The notes beneath the pieces were generated by a model. It was not told the DNA's origin. It worked only from the letters and a program-made list of their open reading frames with translations, and ran no database searches. Both the position numbers and the translations under genes were made by a program. A stretch of 64,000 bases of DNA from Stenocarpella maydis (taxonomy: Eukaryota > Ascomycota > Sordariomycetes > Diaporthales > Diaporthaceae): the NCBI GenBank assembly GCA_002270565.1, contig NQMI01000092.1, positions 1 through 64,000 of the forward strand. Direction: 5' to 3'. Below are positions 47,890 through 61,640 of this stretch, one piece after another. Every line of letters starts with the position of its first letter. The stretch's first letter is position 1.

Positions 47890-48483
47890 TGTTAAACGGA
47901 ACCGCTCAGCAGGGCGTTGGTACTCCGTGCAAGGAGTTACCCTAGACTTCGTTGTAAGGAGTTACCCTAGACTTCCTAGCAAGGAGTTACCCTAGACTTG
48001 CGAGTCAGGCGATTTTCGCTAAGTACGCCCAGTGCGTGCGTGACGCAAGATGAGTTTGGTGGCCGTGAGTCGATTATTTTGGCCTGCATTTGCACCTTAA
48101 TTCAGACCTCTGCATTACCCTTATTTCTTACCCAAAAAGTATATGACTTAGTGCATTGGATAGCCTGATTTCTGAAGTTTGTATGTACTTAATTTGGGCA
48201 TTGCTAGGGCTATGGTTGGCTGGCTGCTTGGAACCAAAGATGGTGTGTTGGAAGGGCGAATTTTCCGGCATTTGCAAATTTGCACCAGAGCCGACCGCAG
48301 CGTGCCCAGGGGTGAGACGACGTCGGAGGGTATATAAGGAGGGCTTACAGAAGCCCAACTTAATTCAATACAAAGTTGTCCAGACCACTGTCAATTGTCC
48401 GAATTCGCCTCAGGGCACCACACTGCGACCCTGCCGAAACACACGCTGAACTGAATGCTATTTTATAGCACAAATTCATCAGA
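47890..48483 (+). repeat. LTR1 inserted in gypsy pol
   Basis: A complete LTR1 (TGTTAAACGG...CATCAGA), un-RIPed, inside the RT/RNase H region of the RIPed element 45047-52073. A single N at 47886 lies four bases before it, so the target duplication cannot be read. Confidence 0.9.
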
Positions 48484-51400
48484 AATCTTTTAAGAGTACT
48501 ATTTATATTTCTCTAATTCTATAAGAAGGTTTATATCTCAACGCTTCTATAATACTTACTTAATATATTCTTTTTAATCATTAAGGTTCTTTAAGGAAAA
48601 AAGAATATTATTAGGGTAAATAATAATAAAGATATTTAAATATTTATATAGAATATAGTTGATCATTTCTTAAAATAAAGCTAATATATTAATTAATGTA
48701 AAGGGTATAATTATTATTTTATACTGTCTATAATATATTCTCAATGCTATTTTCTATTCTTCTCCCTTTTTAATTTAAGTAAGGTTATATCTATACTTTA
48801 GGTTAAGTATTATAAACTATTTTACTCTTCTAAATTGATCTCTAACTTCTTTAATAAGAAGAAGGGGGTATCCGTTTTTAATTATAATATTATTTATTAA
48901 GTTACTAGTAATTAATATATAGTTATAGTCTATCATTCTCCTTTAATATAAAAAGAATTGGGTATCCTATTAGTAATTATATTTAATGAATCCTTTCTTA
49001 AGGTTTTTATTAAAGTACTCCCTAAGTGCCTTAAGTTATTCCTTATTAAATCTATAAATAGGTTTGAACTATAGTATAGTTCCTAGTTTTAAGGGTATCT
49101 TATAATCTTAGTATATATATTATAGTAATACGATATTAATTTTTTCCTAGAATACTTTCCTAAATTTATAATATTTTCTTAGTATTTATACTAATCTATT
49201 TATATTTATCTTTATCTTTTCTTCTTTTAACTAGAGGAGGTATTATTATATTTATTACTAGTATATAGTATATTAACTAGTTAATTAGGGTTTCTAAGGG
49301 TTAGTTTGTAATAGACCATTATTTTATTTCTATGATTAATAATCTCCTAATTAACTTTACCCTTTCTATAAGGTACTTAAGGGGTTTAATCCTCTTCTAC
49401 TTTTCTCAAGCTAGGTCTCCTGCCTACTTATAAAGATATCCATAGGTCTATTTAAGTATATTATTTATTTGTTATCCTTAGTAATGTGACTCTTTCTCGC
49501 GCTATTAATTGCAACCTTTCTTTAGGCAATACTATTATCCCAAAAGATCTAGCTAATAATTTAATTAATTTAAACATTTATAATATATAGCTATAAAAGT
49601 CCTAAGATTAATTTATAATATACTATATTCATAATATTTAGAGTTATAAAGGTGGTACATTTTTTGATTAAGATAAGTAGATAATTAATCTGTATATTAA
49701 TTACACTATTTTTATATCTTACCTCTATACCTTCTATAGTACCAAGTCCATAAGAGTCTTCCTTTTAACACTATAAGATTTAATATCTATTAATAATGCT
49801 TAGTAATATAAAGTTGCCCTAAGTACTACTATCTAATAGTATATTATATATTCTTTTATTAATTTCTACTTTTAGAATAATGTATATATAGCTTTTATTA
49901 GTTACTTATATAAGAACTAATGGTTTGTAATTAATTATTATCCGTTTATAAGTAATTATTATCTTTTCCCTATTCTTATTATTTATATACTAAGTATTAC
50001 TATTACTAGTTATATTATTATTTTATTTCTTTATAATAGAGTAGAAGTTTCTTATCTAGATAGATAGATAGGGCATTTAGTTAACTTATATACTCATACT
50101 CTATTAAGTCATTAAAAGCATCTAAGTAGTAGATCTCTATTAAGCTTAATAATTATATAGGCTTTAGTTTTATCATAGCTAGTAATCTTCTAATATTTAA
50201 GTTTAAAGTACTTATAGGTCTTTATAATATGTCCTAAATAGAACCTTCTAGAAATAAAAGATTAGCTAGCTTTCTCCTAAAAGTAAATATAATAAGCATG
50301 CGAGATGCATAAGATCTATAAGATCTCAGCATACTTAGGGTGCTATAGCTAGAGACAAGCCTTATCTCCAGTTTCTCTAATAGGAGGCTGGTATAGTTCT
50401 TTTACAGCCTATGCTAAGGGTATAGTTAGTAGGTTATCTGAATCCTTAGGTTATTCTCATTAGGGTGGATTGGATATTCTATATAGAGGTTAGGTTAATA
50501 AATGTAAGATATCTTACCTTTTATGTATACCGGGCATTCTTTATTAAGTAAACAGCTATATTATTTAGGCTATTTCTAGTATATAGTTATATTAACTTAT
50601 TATTTTCCTTCTGGAACAGATCTTTATAGTTATTTTCTAGGCTAGTAGCATTCCTTAGAGAAGTATTCTAGCCTTTTGTACTTCTAACTATTATTGGGGC
50701 ATTATTATGCTGCATTAAGTTCTATAGGTTCTAGATAGGTATTATAAGCGGTTCCTTATCATTATTACTAAGGGCTATAGAAGTTACCCTTATAGTAATA
50801 CTTCTTTCCATTATTAGGTTGGTATTAGGGCTTTTATTATTTTCTAGGATTCTTATATTATTACTTCTATTATTATTTAAATAAGTAATTATTAGTACAT
50901 AAAGCTATAGTAATATATTTTATAAGTTCCTTAGGCTTATCCGCCTTATAAAGCTTATCTTTTATATCTTCTTTAAGTTCTTCATAAAATTAGCTTATAA
51001 GTGCTTTATTACCCCAATCAATATAGGTAGTAAGTTGCTTAAAGTAGGCATTATACTTAGAAGCTAAGCCTTACTATTTGAGTTATATAAGCTATTATTT
51101 AGTAGTTTATTTCTCATCTAGGTTACTAACGGTATCTTTTAAGGCTCATTTAAAGTTATTATATCTCTTAAAGATAGCTTTAGTATTATTATCTTAGTCA
51201 TTCTTATTATTTTCTAAATAATCTTTAAGAGTATGTTTAAATTAAGTAAGAATATTTTCCTTAAGCTAGTATTTAATGAAGATAATCTTATTATAATTAG
51301 TTCCAAACTTAAGCTTATAGTGCTTAAAGTAAGCATAATATTAAGTAAGGAATCCCTAAAGGGTTCCCTTATCTCCCTTATAAGAGCCAGGCTTATTTAT

Positions 51401-51589
51401 TTTATAAGCTTTAGCTTACTAAATTATACAGAGATAATTAAATTTCTTATTAAAGGGCTCTAATTTATAGGGCTATCTCTTAGGCACTTATACTCTAGGC
51501 CTATCTATTATTAGAGGAAGTAGTTAATATTATATCTTTATATTACTTAATTAGTTATATATAGCTATTCTAAATAAGAGTTATTAAAA

Positions 51590-52073
51590 TGTAATAATTA
51601 TACTAAACCTTTATAGGGTTTAGTAGGTAACCTGTAGGGTTTATATTAATAGATCAGCATAAAGGTAATACTTAACTAAGTTGTAGTATATAAAAATACT
51701 ATTTATAAAGAGGGTATAATTAGAAGCTTATAAGGCTATCTAATTAGTAGGCCTAAATACTTAGATTAATAACGGAAGAGTCTATTTTATAAAAGCTATC
51801 TACTATAGTAATGATTGTATCCGTATATATATCCTAACTCTCTAGTGACTTACTAGCTTATAGGGCGAGCCTTTAAGTTGTAGTGTGAGGCTTAAAGGAT
51901 CCTTCATTAAGCGGCTCATATAGCTTACAATCAAGCATTACAAGCCGGACCCTAACCCTAGCCTGGGCGTATTCCGTTATTATCTGCCTGCGGGGTTGCA
52001 TCGTAGCAGTTGGTCCCGATTGTCCTGGGTCGTAGAACGCGTCCCTGGGGTGCCATCCTGTTAGTTCATAACA
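51590..52073 (-). repeat. LTR2, 5' LTR of the complete gypsy element
   Basis: Same family as 45047-45534. The end towards 52073 (CCTGTTAGTTCATAACA) is less RIP-altered than the beginning. GGCAA follows directly. Confidence 0.85.
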
Positions 52074-53368
52074 GGCAAGAGTATATTTATTTAGTATCTT
52101 TTCAAGTATTAATCTTAAATCTTTTACTTAATATATACTTAATAATTATATCAACTATACTATTTCTATATTCTTAAGTTTTCTTAATAGATTAAGGGGT
52201 AATTAGATTATATTTCTAATATAATATATCTGTATTTTAAAATATAGTTAATAATGCTTTAATACTTTAGCTTATTTTTTTCTAAAGCCTAGATATCTTT
52301 ATTGTTTTATATTATTGTAAAAAGAGACTTTTTTAGGCTTTATTAATATAATATATTTTGTATTAATTAAAAATACATAATATTTATGATATTTAATAAT
52401 ATTATTAATATTATTAATATTATTAATATATTTAAGAGTTATTTAGAGGGACTCTTATTAATAGTAGGGCTATTTTAGCCTTTTAAACTATTATATTTTT
52501 ATTCCTGTTTAAGATTGTTATTTATATAATACTGATATTTATTGCTATTAATAGTACTTTATTTATGTATTTATAGGGGTTTTAATTTATTAGTGCTAAG
52601 GATACCATTCAGTTAGTATTAGTCTTAATTTCTTATTATTCTATTACTATTAGTATCTTAGTTTTAGGTGCCTTAGGGAACTATCCTAAGGCCTCTTATN
52701 NNNNNNNNNNNNNNNNNCTAGCTTAATATATTATGAGATGTTATTAAGTTAATCTTATTTAGCCAATTTATTCTTTACTTTATTCTCAAATTTATTATAG
52801 AATATAAAGATATAAGTATTATTTATATAATGAGTTTATATATAAATATATTTTAATTTTAGTATATATGTTAAAGTACCTCTTTTTTATTTAAGCTTTA
52901 TTAGTTCTTATTTAACCTATGATTCCTTATTTAGATCTTAAAAGAAAGTCCTTAGGCTAGCTTTATAGCCTTTGTAAGTACTAAAGATCTCTTAGGTTTT
53001 ATATTTATATTATATAAAGTTTTTTCTTTTGAAATAATCCTTAAGATAGGGTTTAAATTATATTAGGGCTTATCCCTTTAAGTTGAATGCTATATATATA
53101 ACCCGCTTTCTACTAGATCAGATATCTAATCTATAGAATTCCTAGTATATTGTAACTTGGGTTAAGTAGGCTTACAGTTATCTTAGGGTTCTATTATAAA
53201 ATATAGGAGTATTAACCTTTATATATTCTCTAGTTAAAATGGGTATATTAATAATATTAATAGCTACTTATACAGTACAAACTTCTTACTAAAGTAAAGT
53301 TTTTAGAAGTTATTATATAAGTTATTATTGAAGATTTATATATAATATTCAAATAAAAATAATTGAAA
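52074..53368 (-). mobile_element. RIP-degraded gypsy gag-side fragment with assembly gap
   Basis: AT-rich sequence downstream (in minus orientation) of the LTR3 copy at 53369-53840. Its first internal bases, TTTCAATTATTTTTATTTGA on the minus strand, match the internal start after the LTR at 53841-54107. This places it as the 5' end of a minus-strand gypsy element. Undetermined bases occupy 52700-52717. Confidence 0.55.
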
Positions 53369-53840
53369 TATAATAATTATAGCTAATTCTTATCTAATAA
53401 ATCTAATAAGTAGGTTTATATTTAAGAGATATTTAAAATATAATTATTTCAAATAATACAATAATAATAATTAAAAGCTATTAAAGCTATTTTTAGGTAA
53501 ATACTTAGATTAACTACTAAAGAGCTATCCTAAGCTATACTATTTAGTAATAATAATTATAGGTTTATATAGTCTATCTCTTTAGCCTAGAGTAATAGGA
53601 GTATTGCTTCTTAAGGCTTAGAATATTACTTATTAGGTGTAATAGGAGTGATGGAGTATTTGGATCATTTGGAGCGACAGTATTACTCTAACTGCTTTAG
53701 TTATCCTTTTAATCCATTATATAATCTCGCTAGGTTGTTCTAGTTTATACTAGCATATCTAGCTAGCTGGTAGGGTTTTATCTGCACCTCTAGGGAACTA
53801 ATAGTCAGTCCCTGGTTCTATTCCTATCACATTTGTAACA
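53369..53840 (-). repeat. LTR3 copy, 5' LTR of a minus-strand element
   Basis: The reverse complement starts TGTTACAAATGTGATAGG (RIP version of TGTCACGAACGTGACAGG) and ends near TATAGCT..ATTATA. Homologous to 37818-38669. Confidence 0.7.
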
Positions 53841-55729
53841 TTTACCAACATATCCAATATATCTAGCTAAAAAGAAAGAATATATAGGCATATATTTATT
53901 ACTTATAAATAGCACCCAAAAATAGTTCTTTAGCAGTTAATCCAAGTATATAAGTATTTATTTTTAAATAGCCCTATTAGCTTCTAAGTAGCTATACCCT
54001 AACTATATATTATATTATATTTATGAGCCAAATATCTTCTAAATATAAACCCTATATACTGAATTTACTATTAGGAAACCTTAATAATTATTATATTTCA
54101 ACTACTTTTATTTAAATATTTATACCAATAATATATAATATCTTATATAATTAAGAAAGATTTTACTTTAAAAATATCTAAACTTAATAATAATGATGTT
54201 CCCTAATATAAGCTAGATTAGGAGATAATAAATATTAAATAAATTTCTATTACTCTATAAGAGTATTAGTAGATAGTAGTAAAGATAAATTATCTTTAAA
54301 CCTTTATAAACAAATAGGCCTATTAAAATAAGGAAGTAACTAATCTCTAGGAGGAAGTTTATACCCTCCGTGCTACTGCTAATATCATTAATATGCCTAT
54401 TTTAGCTAGGGAGTCTATTATGGTTAACACTCCTATAGCCTATAATAGGACCCTAGGCTAATTCTAAGTATACCTTACTTACGTTAAAGCTTACTAGTAA
54501 TTCTATAGATTAGATGCTTATGCTAATAGAAAAAGATTTATATATATAGCTTCCTTTTTAAATGGGTAAGCCCTTATATAATTTAAATTTTGTTTTAAAA
54601 ACTATTTAGAAAATCAGGACTTTAAGTAATATAAGTATAAGATTTAGGAAATTTTTAAAATTATAAACGCTATAAAACAGCCCTAAAAATAATCTTAGGA
54701 TCCTAATAAAGAATAATAAGCTAAATATAAACTTATAAAACTTAAATAGAAAGGACCTATTTTAACCTATATAGCTGAATACTAATATATTTATATATAT
54801 ATTAATTATATAGATAATACTTATATCTGTATACTTTATAATGAGCTTTAAAAAGAAACTACAAACAAACTAACATATGCTTAAAGATTTCTTATAATAT
54901 ATTAAGCTAGTTGTTAAAATTAATAATTAGTTAGATAAATAGTATATAAAAAGAAAGGAGAGTAGCTTAAGAAGCTTTTTATTTATAAGTAAATATTAGA
55001 TATCAATACTAACCCTAAATTATAGTATTAGAATAATATATAGGATCTATAAAACTTAATATGACTTAGTAGCAACCTAGGAAAGATATTAAATACTATA
55101 ACTATAGTAAGAAGGGCTACTTTATATATAATTATATAAAGAAGAAGGATAATTAAAAACGAATACTAGAGGGTAGATAAGCTAATATAGCTACTAAAGT
55201 AACTCTACAAGACCATACCAAGCTTAATTAGACTGTCTATTATATAGACTACTACCTAATATACCTCTTAGCTAAAGAAGGTATAGGATGGTTCCTTAAG
55301 GCATTAAGGAAAAGAATTCTAGTAATAGCAAAATAATAAGAGATATATTTTAGAACTAACCGAGTAGCACCCCTAGTAGGTAAATAAGGTACCACCAATA
55401 GCCCCAAATACTAGCATTATAACAATAGCAATTCCCAGAAGGAATAAGGATGCTATAAATAAGGAGGGTAAAATAGTATACCCACCAGTAAGGTTCCCCC
55501 TTACTAACCTACAAATACACTAATAATACCTAAGATATTATAAAGTCTTGTAAACATTATATATTTTTAATTAATATAGAACTTATTATATTAATAAAGT
55601 AAGGAAAGACTTCTTCCTATATTAATATAATATAATAAAGATATGTAGGCTTTATAATATAGTAAGCTAAGATGTTAAAATATTACCAACTATACCTTAA
55701 AATAAGGTTATACTATACTTAAGCTAGAA
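53841..55729 (+). mobile_element. RIP-degraded gypsy element start: 5' LTR-like end and gag
   Basis: 53841-54107 resembles the distal half of LTR3 in plus orientation. From 54108 the internal sequence begins TTTCAACTACTTTTATT and reads a decayed Gag, with a zinc-knuckle remnant near 55085-55145 (Y-Y-N-Y-S-K-K-G-Y-F, Cys and His replaced). With the preceding LTR3 this forms two elements arranged head to head. Confidence 0.6.
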
Positions 55730-56196
55730 TGTAATGATCAGAGGGTTTCCGAGTACGTTAAACCTGAAAGATCAAGGGTTTATGTTCGGAATACGTTGTT
55801 AGGCGGTTGTTGAGCAATATTGTTGACTGACAATGATCACTAGCTGTGAGGCTATCCAATACTGGGATTGAATACTTAGATTGACGACTGAAGAGTCTGT
55901 ACTATGAGAGCTATCTACTGTGGTGACGACCATGTCCGTATATCTATGTTCCGACTCTTCATTCGTAACTGGTGATGGCTTCGTTGGCTTCGTCCTGATC
56001 GACCGAAGCCGCCTTTCTGGATTCGTTGGCTTCGTCCTGATTGACCGAAGCCAGGTTGGGGCTCTCCTCGACCCTAACCCTGATATGGTGGCGTCACTGA
56101 TTGGATCAGGAGGGGCGACCTTTTTGTGAGCTGTCTCCCGACCTGCGGGGTTGTTTTCTGCGGTAGTCAGCCGCCGATGCTTGGTGGTTCATAACA
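55730..56196 (-). repeat. LTR2-related LTR, un-RIPed
   Basis: Forward strand TGTAATGATCAGAGGG...GGTTCATAACA. It shares its middle (CTTAGATTGACGACTGAAGA, CTATCTACTGTGGTGA) and both ends with LTR2 but differs elsewhere, including a duplicated TTCGTTGGCTTCGTCCTGAT unit. GC-rich and little mutated, inside RIPed sequence. The 69-codon frame across it is incidental. Confidence 0.8.
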
Positions 56197-57246
56197 CTAG
56201 GATAAGGCTAGGATAAGTCTAGAATAGAATACGGATGAAAATAGAATATCCAGATATATAATAAATAGACCTGGGGTAGCACTTTAGGTATATAACTAAA
56301 TACCAGATAGAGCCCTAAATAGGAGCTAAATAGATAAAAAATAGAAGCTTAGGAAGTAAAAGGGATATATAAAAGTTATCTAGATAGATATAAAATGATA
56401 TAGTAAAATAATCAACGCAACAGGCTTAATTTTATTCGCTATATAGAAAAGATAACTCTTTAGGTTAATATTAGACTACTGTAAGTATAATAAAGTAAAA
56501 TCTATTATATAAAGACTAGTCTACTTTTTAAGTACTAAAATCTATTATTTATTTTTATATAGAATTTTACTTTAAAATATAGGGGTCATAAGAAGAGCTA
56601 ATAATAGGGCTTAAGCTATTATAGTAAAGAGAATTATTATCTAAATCCTTCTTATTTAAGTTTATATTATCATTATCTAAAGAAAGCGAATTATTACTAT
56701 TTTTATAATTATTATTATCTAAGTTAGTAAAATCAATCTCTTATTTTAAAAACGTATCCTTTAAACACACTTAGCTAGTATAATAGTAATATTAAAGGCT
56801 ATATAAAACCCAGATATAATTAATATAAGTATTACCTTAGTAATTCATAAGGTAAGTATATTAGTAAATATTCTTGATATATTTAGTATTAGTATACTTA
56901 TTAGTATACTGACATAACAGATAATGATTATAAGAGGTAGTAAGGATTATATAAAAGTAACCTCTCTAATAGAAAATCTTACTGAATAGCCTTATAAGGA
57001 GTTTATTAAGAGAAAGTTAAATCTTAATATTATAAAAAGATATTTATATAATATACTCCTCTTTATTTTAAATATTCTATAACAAATAAACTTATTATAT
57101 AAAAGTAAAAGAGTTTAAAGATAACTTATATTAATAATGAAGATAATTATAAGCTACTTATTAATAAGACTTCTAATCAGGAGTATAAGCTATCATATAC
57201 TATTATTAGTTTTATAAATAGCAGGTAGGTATATAAAGTTAAAAGG
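56197..57246 (+). mobile_element. RIP-degraded gypsy internal sequence
   Basis: AT-rich continuation of the gypsy internal region between two inserted LTRs. No frame survives. It ends at four undetermined bases (57247-57250). Confidence 0.45.
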
Positions 57247-57250
57247 NNNN

Positions 57251-57474
57251 GCTCGCATACCGAGCCATCGAGCCATTGCACGAGGCTCGATACTTCATCC
57301 TCCGAGCGAGCTCGCATGGCTCGCAATCGAGCGTTGCGAGCCAGACCCTAACCCTTGGTGGGGGGCCGGTCGTCACTGACCCATCAGGTCTTTTGGCTGG
57401 CTTGGGGATTACCCCGCCGAGTTCAGGGGTGTTTTCTACGGTAGTCAGCCGCCGATGCGTGTTGGCTCATAACA
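57251..57474 (-). repeat. Partial LTR2-related LTR
   Basis: GC-rich, un-RIPed segment ending GGCTCATAACA, sharing CGGTAGTCAGCCGCCGATGC with the LTR at 55730-56196. The other half is missing at the N gap. Confidence 0.7.
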
Positions 57475-60400
57475 TAGAACTAGATTCTCCTTTTATATAT
57501 CTTTAAAATCCAGAAGATTAAAAGTAGTACTCTTAGCATAATTACTAAGTATGTCTTAAATAGAAACTCTAAGAGTAGTATATAGGAAACTACTAGACTA
57601 ATATCCTTATAACCCTAGGCAGCAAAAAGTCAACAGCATAAGACCTTACTATAGTAGTAATAATACTACAGGCAGCATATAGGCTTACTAGAGGAGCTAT
57701 ATAAAGGATTAAGAAAATCCTTATTTAAGGCAAAATAATGAAAAATACTAGAGGCTATATCTAAATAAGCTTTAGCCAGCAATAAAGAACTAAGTAAGGT
57801 TACTCTATATAATAGATAATAGGGAATATAAAAACTTAAAGATCTTAATAAAGATTACGTAGTAAACCCTTATAGTGCTTATTAATAGTAGTATATAAGG
57901 AAACTTTATATTACTAATAAAAATAAAATAATATAAAATATTATAGTAATAATAGATAAAACCCTACTTACTAAGTATAATTCAAAAATAAGAAGTAATT
58001 TATAACAATAAAATTATTAATACAAAGACCGTTTACCTTATAATGATATCTACTAACCATAATAAAACTATCCACTTTCGTATTATAAATATAGTATAAC
58101 ACAAGATTATACTTAAGATTCTATAGCTTAGGAAGAATAACCTATATATTAACTAGACTACTAGCTAAATCTCTTAGCTATTATTAAGGGGAGGAATAGG
58201 TAATATAAGAAGATAAAATTTAGTTCCTAAAAATAGTAGTAATACCTATACTTAAATAAACTTACTAGAAATTAAGAAACTATAGTACCTTAAAGCTAGT
58301 CTACTATAAACTAAAAAAAAATTAATATAAAAACTAGAGAAAAAGCATACTAGATTCCTAATCTAGTAGAAACTAAGGAAGAAATATCACTCCTAGCTAA
58401 AATAGCTAAATCAAAATAGGAGCTACTACCAGAAGGTAGGCTTAAAATAAAACATATACTATAAAAAGGAACTTACCTTATTAGAAATAATAGTAATAAT
58501 TAATAAGTATAAGCCTAAAGCACCTATTACCTAAAAGATTCCTTTATATTATATAGAGAGAAGAATAGGTCATCCTATCCTGAAGGCTTAAGTAAGTACT
58601 AAAGGAATACAATTAATTATTAAAGATCTTCTGGGAATATTTAGATATAATTTTATTATAGTACAGCTAGTAGGATGATAAGATCCTCCTGAAGCTAGGT
58701 ACTATACTAAAATTCTATAAAATTCGTAAACTTAATAAAGAATAACTAAAGGCACTTTATAAATACCTTAATAAAAACCTTAAGAAAGATTATATTAAAC
58801 CCTCTAAATTACTAGCAGAATACTCAATCTTATTCATACTTAAGAATAATAGCAAGATATACCTTTATATTAATTACTAATAACTAAATAATATTATAAT
58901 TAAAAACTAATACCTCTTACTACTTATTAAGAAGCTTTATAATAACTTAAAAAGTATAATGATTTATAATACTAAATCTTAAGTATAAATATAACGTTCT
59001 CTTTAGATCTTAAAACTTATGAAAAATACATTAAAAAGGTACTCTAAAAGCTATAAGATACCAATCTCCTAGTGGAACCAGAAAAATACAACTAGCACAT
59101 ATAAAAAGTTAACTACCTCAGGTATACAATCAAACCAGGGAAAATTAAGATACAAGAAGGAAAAGTTAAAGCAATCAAGGAATGGCCAACCCCCGTAAAC
59201 ATTAAGAACATTAAAGCATTCCTTAAATACGCCAACTTCTATCAACAGTTTATTATATAGTATAGCAACATTATGAAACCATTAACAGACCTTACTAAGA
59301 AGGATTATGCCTTTAGATAAATAGATACTAAATAATAAGCTTTCTAGATACTTAAGGATAAAGTTATAAAAGACCCCATACTTAAGGAAGTAGACCTGGA
59401 GAAGGAATTCAAAATCTATATAGATGCCTTAGATAATGCTGCAAGCGGAGAACTTACTTAAAAAAACAACTAAGGAAGGATATACATTATTATAAACTTC
59501 AGCAAGAAGTTTAACGGACTAGGAACCCACTATACTATACTAGATAAGGAATTTATAGCTATAATATATGCATTTTAGGAATGGCAATACTACCTTATAG
59601 GAGCTAAAAAGTAGATCAAACTCTATATAAACTATGAGAATCTTATAACTTTTATAACAACCAAAACTCTTAATAAGTAATAAATTAGATATATAAAGTT
59701 TCTATTATAATTCAATATTAAGGTCATCTATATAAATAGGGTCCAAAACGCAAGAGCGAATATACTAAGTTAAAGGCCCAACCATTAGGATAAGGACTTA
59801 CCTACGGAATGGATAGTATTTAAAACCCAAGAAGATGGAAGCCTCATTCTTAACCGCAAACTTAATGCTATAATTAGGGTTAACTTTTAAACTAGAAAAA
59901 CCCCTACCGATCCAAAGGAATAAGATAAGTTAATCATAGAAATATATAAAGCATTAGCATATAGCCACTAAGGTATTATAGTAATAATTAAAAGGATTTA
60001 GCAGAATTACTAAATCCCCAACCTTAAAAAGAAGGTTTAAGATATCATTAGTAAATGCAACTTATGCAATAAAAACAAGGCCTCTAAATATAAACTATAT
60101 GGATTGCTGAAACCCCTACCAATACCCACAGCTATATAGTCATTCGTTAGCCTAGACTTTATCATTAAGCTACCTCTCTCATAAGAACCCTTAATTAGAG
60201 TACTATATAACAGTATTCTAATAGTAGTTTATAAACTAAGCAAATACGTATACTTCATACTATACAAGAAAGCCAGCACTACAGAAGAACTTACATACAC
60301 ATTCTTGCAAATTATTATAAGCAACTATAGAATGCTATATGAAATCATTTTAAATAGAGACAAGCTCTTTACATTAAACTTTTAGAAGTTACTAATAAAG

Positions 60401-61640
60401 CAACTTAGAGTAAGGCATAAGCTCTCAACAATAGTATATCCACAAATAAACGGATAAACAGAATAAATCAACCAAATTATAGAATAATACCTCTAACATT
60501 ATATTAACGAATTATAGGATAATTAGGTTAAACTACTATCATTAGTATAGTTTACCTATAATAGCACAACTACTAGTATAACTAAGCAATCACCTTTCTT
60601 TGCACTCTATAGATACAAACCTTAAGGCATATTATAAATCACTGCTAGATAACACCCTAGCGGAATCAGTAGAATAAAAAGTAATATAAATCAGATAAAT
60701 TCAGAAGGATATCCAAGCGGAACTTTCTTTTATATAAGAATGAATATTAAAATAAGCAAACTAAAAAAGATTAAAGGGACTATTCTAAGAGTGGATACAG
60801 GTTTACCACGCTCCTTTCGAATATTAATAAGCAACCTAATAATAAGCTTAGCTATAAGAAAATCAGCCCGTTTAAAATTTTGAGAAAACTTTTAGATACT
60901 AATTACAAACTTTCACTACCTAAAGGAATAAAATAACACCCAGTCTTTCATATCTCACTCTTAGACAGCCATATAAAAATATAAATTTAAAGTAATATAG
61001 ATTGCCTTAATAAATATAATAAGAATATAAAGTAGAAATATTATAGACTTAAGATAGCACTAAGAAATAATAGAGTACCTTATTAAGTGGAAAGGTTATA
61101 ACTTTAGTAAAAACACATAGGAACTAACTTAAAACTTAACCTACTATCACAATAAACTTGAAAGGTACTATATGCAAACTACTACAGAACAGTCCCAGAA
61201 ACCGCGAATGGCAGGGCCTGCGGCAACGCCTATATTATAACATAACACAACACATATTCATAACACAACTATATATAACTCAGACTTACGGCTCAAATAA
61301 GGGAAACACCAATAAGAGACCTGTTATAGGGGGAATGTAGAAGCGCTCCAGTTTACGCCCGAAACCACTAATACGCATCATACTAATCCCAAACCTACAC
61401 GCTGAATACTAGTGTAGCGCCTAAAACCCATCTAAATAAACAGGTACAATCCGCACCAGACTGCACCCAGTTAATACCAGTTATAGAAACAAGACGCAGA
61501 ACGACCAGTAACTAACAGTAGACTAAGGAACGGCCAGGAAAGCAGGACATCCAATAACAGCTCCCAAACAAGTTCCATTTCGTAGACAAAAATCAGCGCC
61601 ACTAAGATGAGCGACCTACAGCGCAGTTCTTCAATACACT

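Larger units (their letters stand above)
45047..52073 (-). mobile_element. Complete RIP-killed Ty3/gypsy chromovirus-like element with GGCAA duplication
   Basis: Two LTR2 copies (3' LTR 45047-45534, 5' LTR 51590-52073) in the same minus orientation bound about 7.0 kb. GGCAA occurs directly outside both ends (45042-45046 and 52074-52078). Read on the minus strand: gag (about 51.5-50 kb), RT and RNase H (about 49.5-47.7 kb, continuing across an inserted LTR1 at 47890-48483), integrase (about 47.5-46.9 kb), chromodomain-like end (about 46.45 kb), a polypurine tract at 45535, then the 3' LTR. Stops saturate all frames. A plus-strand ORF remnant lies at 45.7-46.2 kb. Confidence 0.85.

Noticed and set aside
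55920..56129. 69-codon frame with duplicated GFVGFVLIDRS
   Set aside because: Lies wholly within an LTR2-related LTR; the duplication is a DNA-level repeat in the LTR and there is no sign of a gene.
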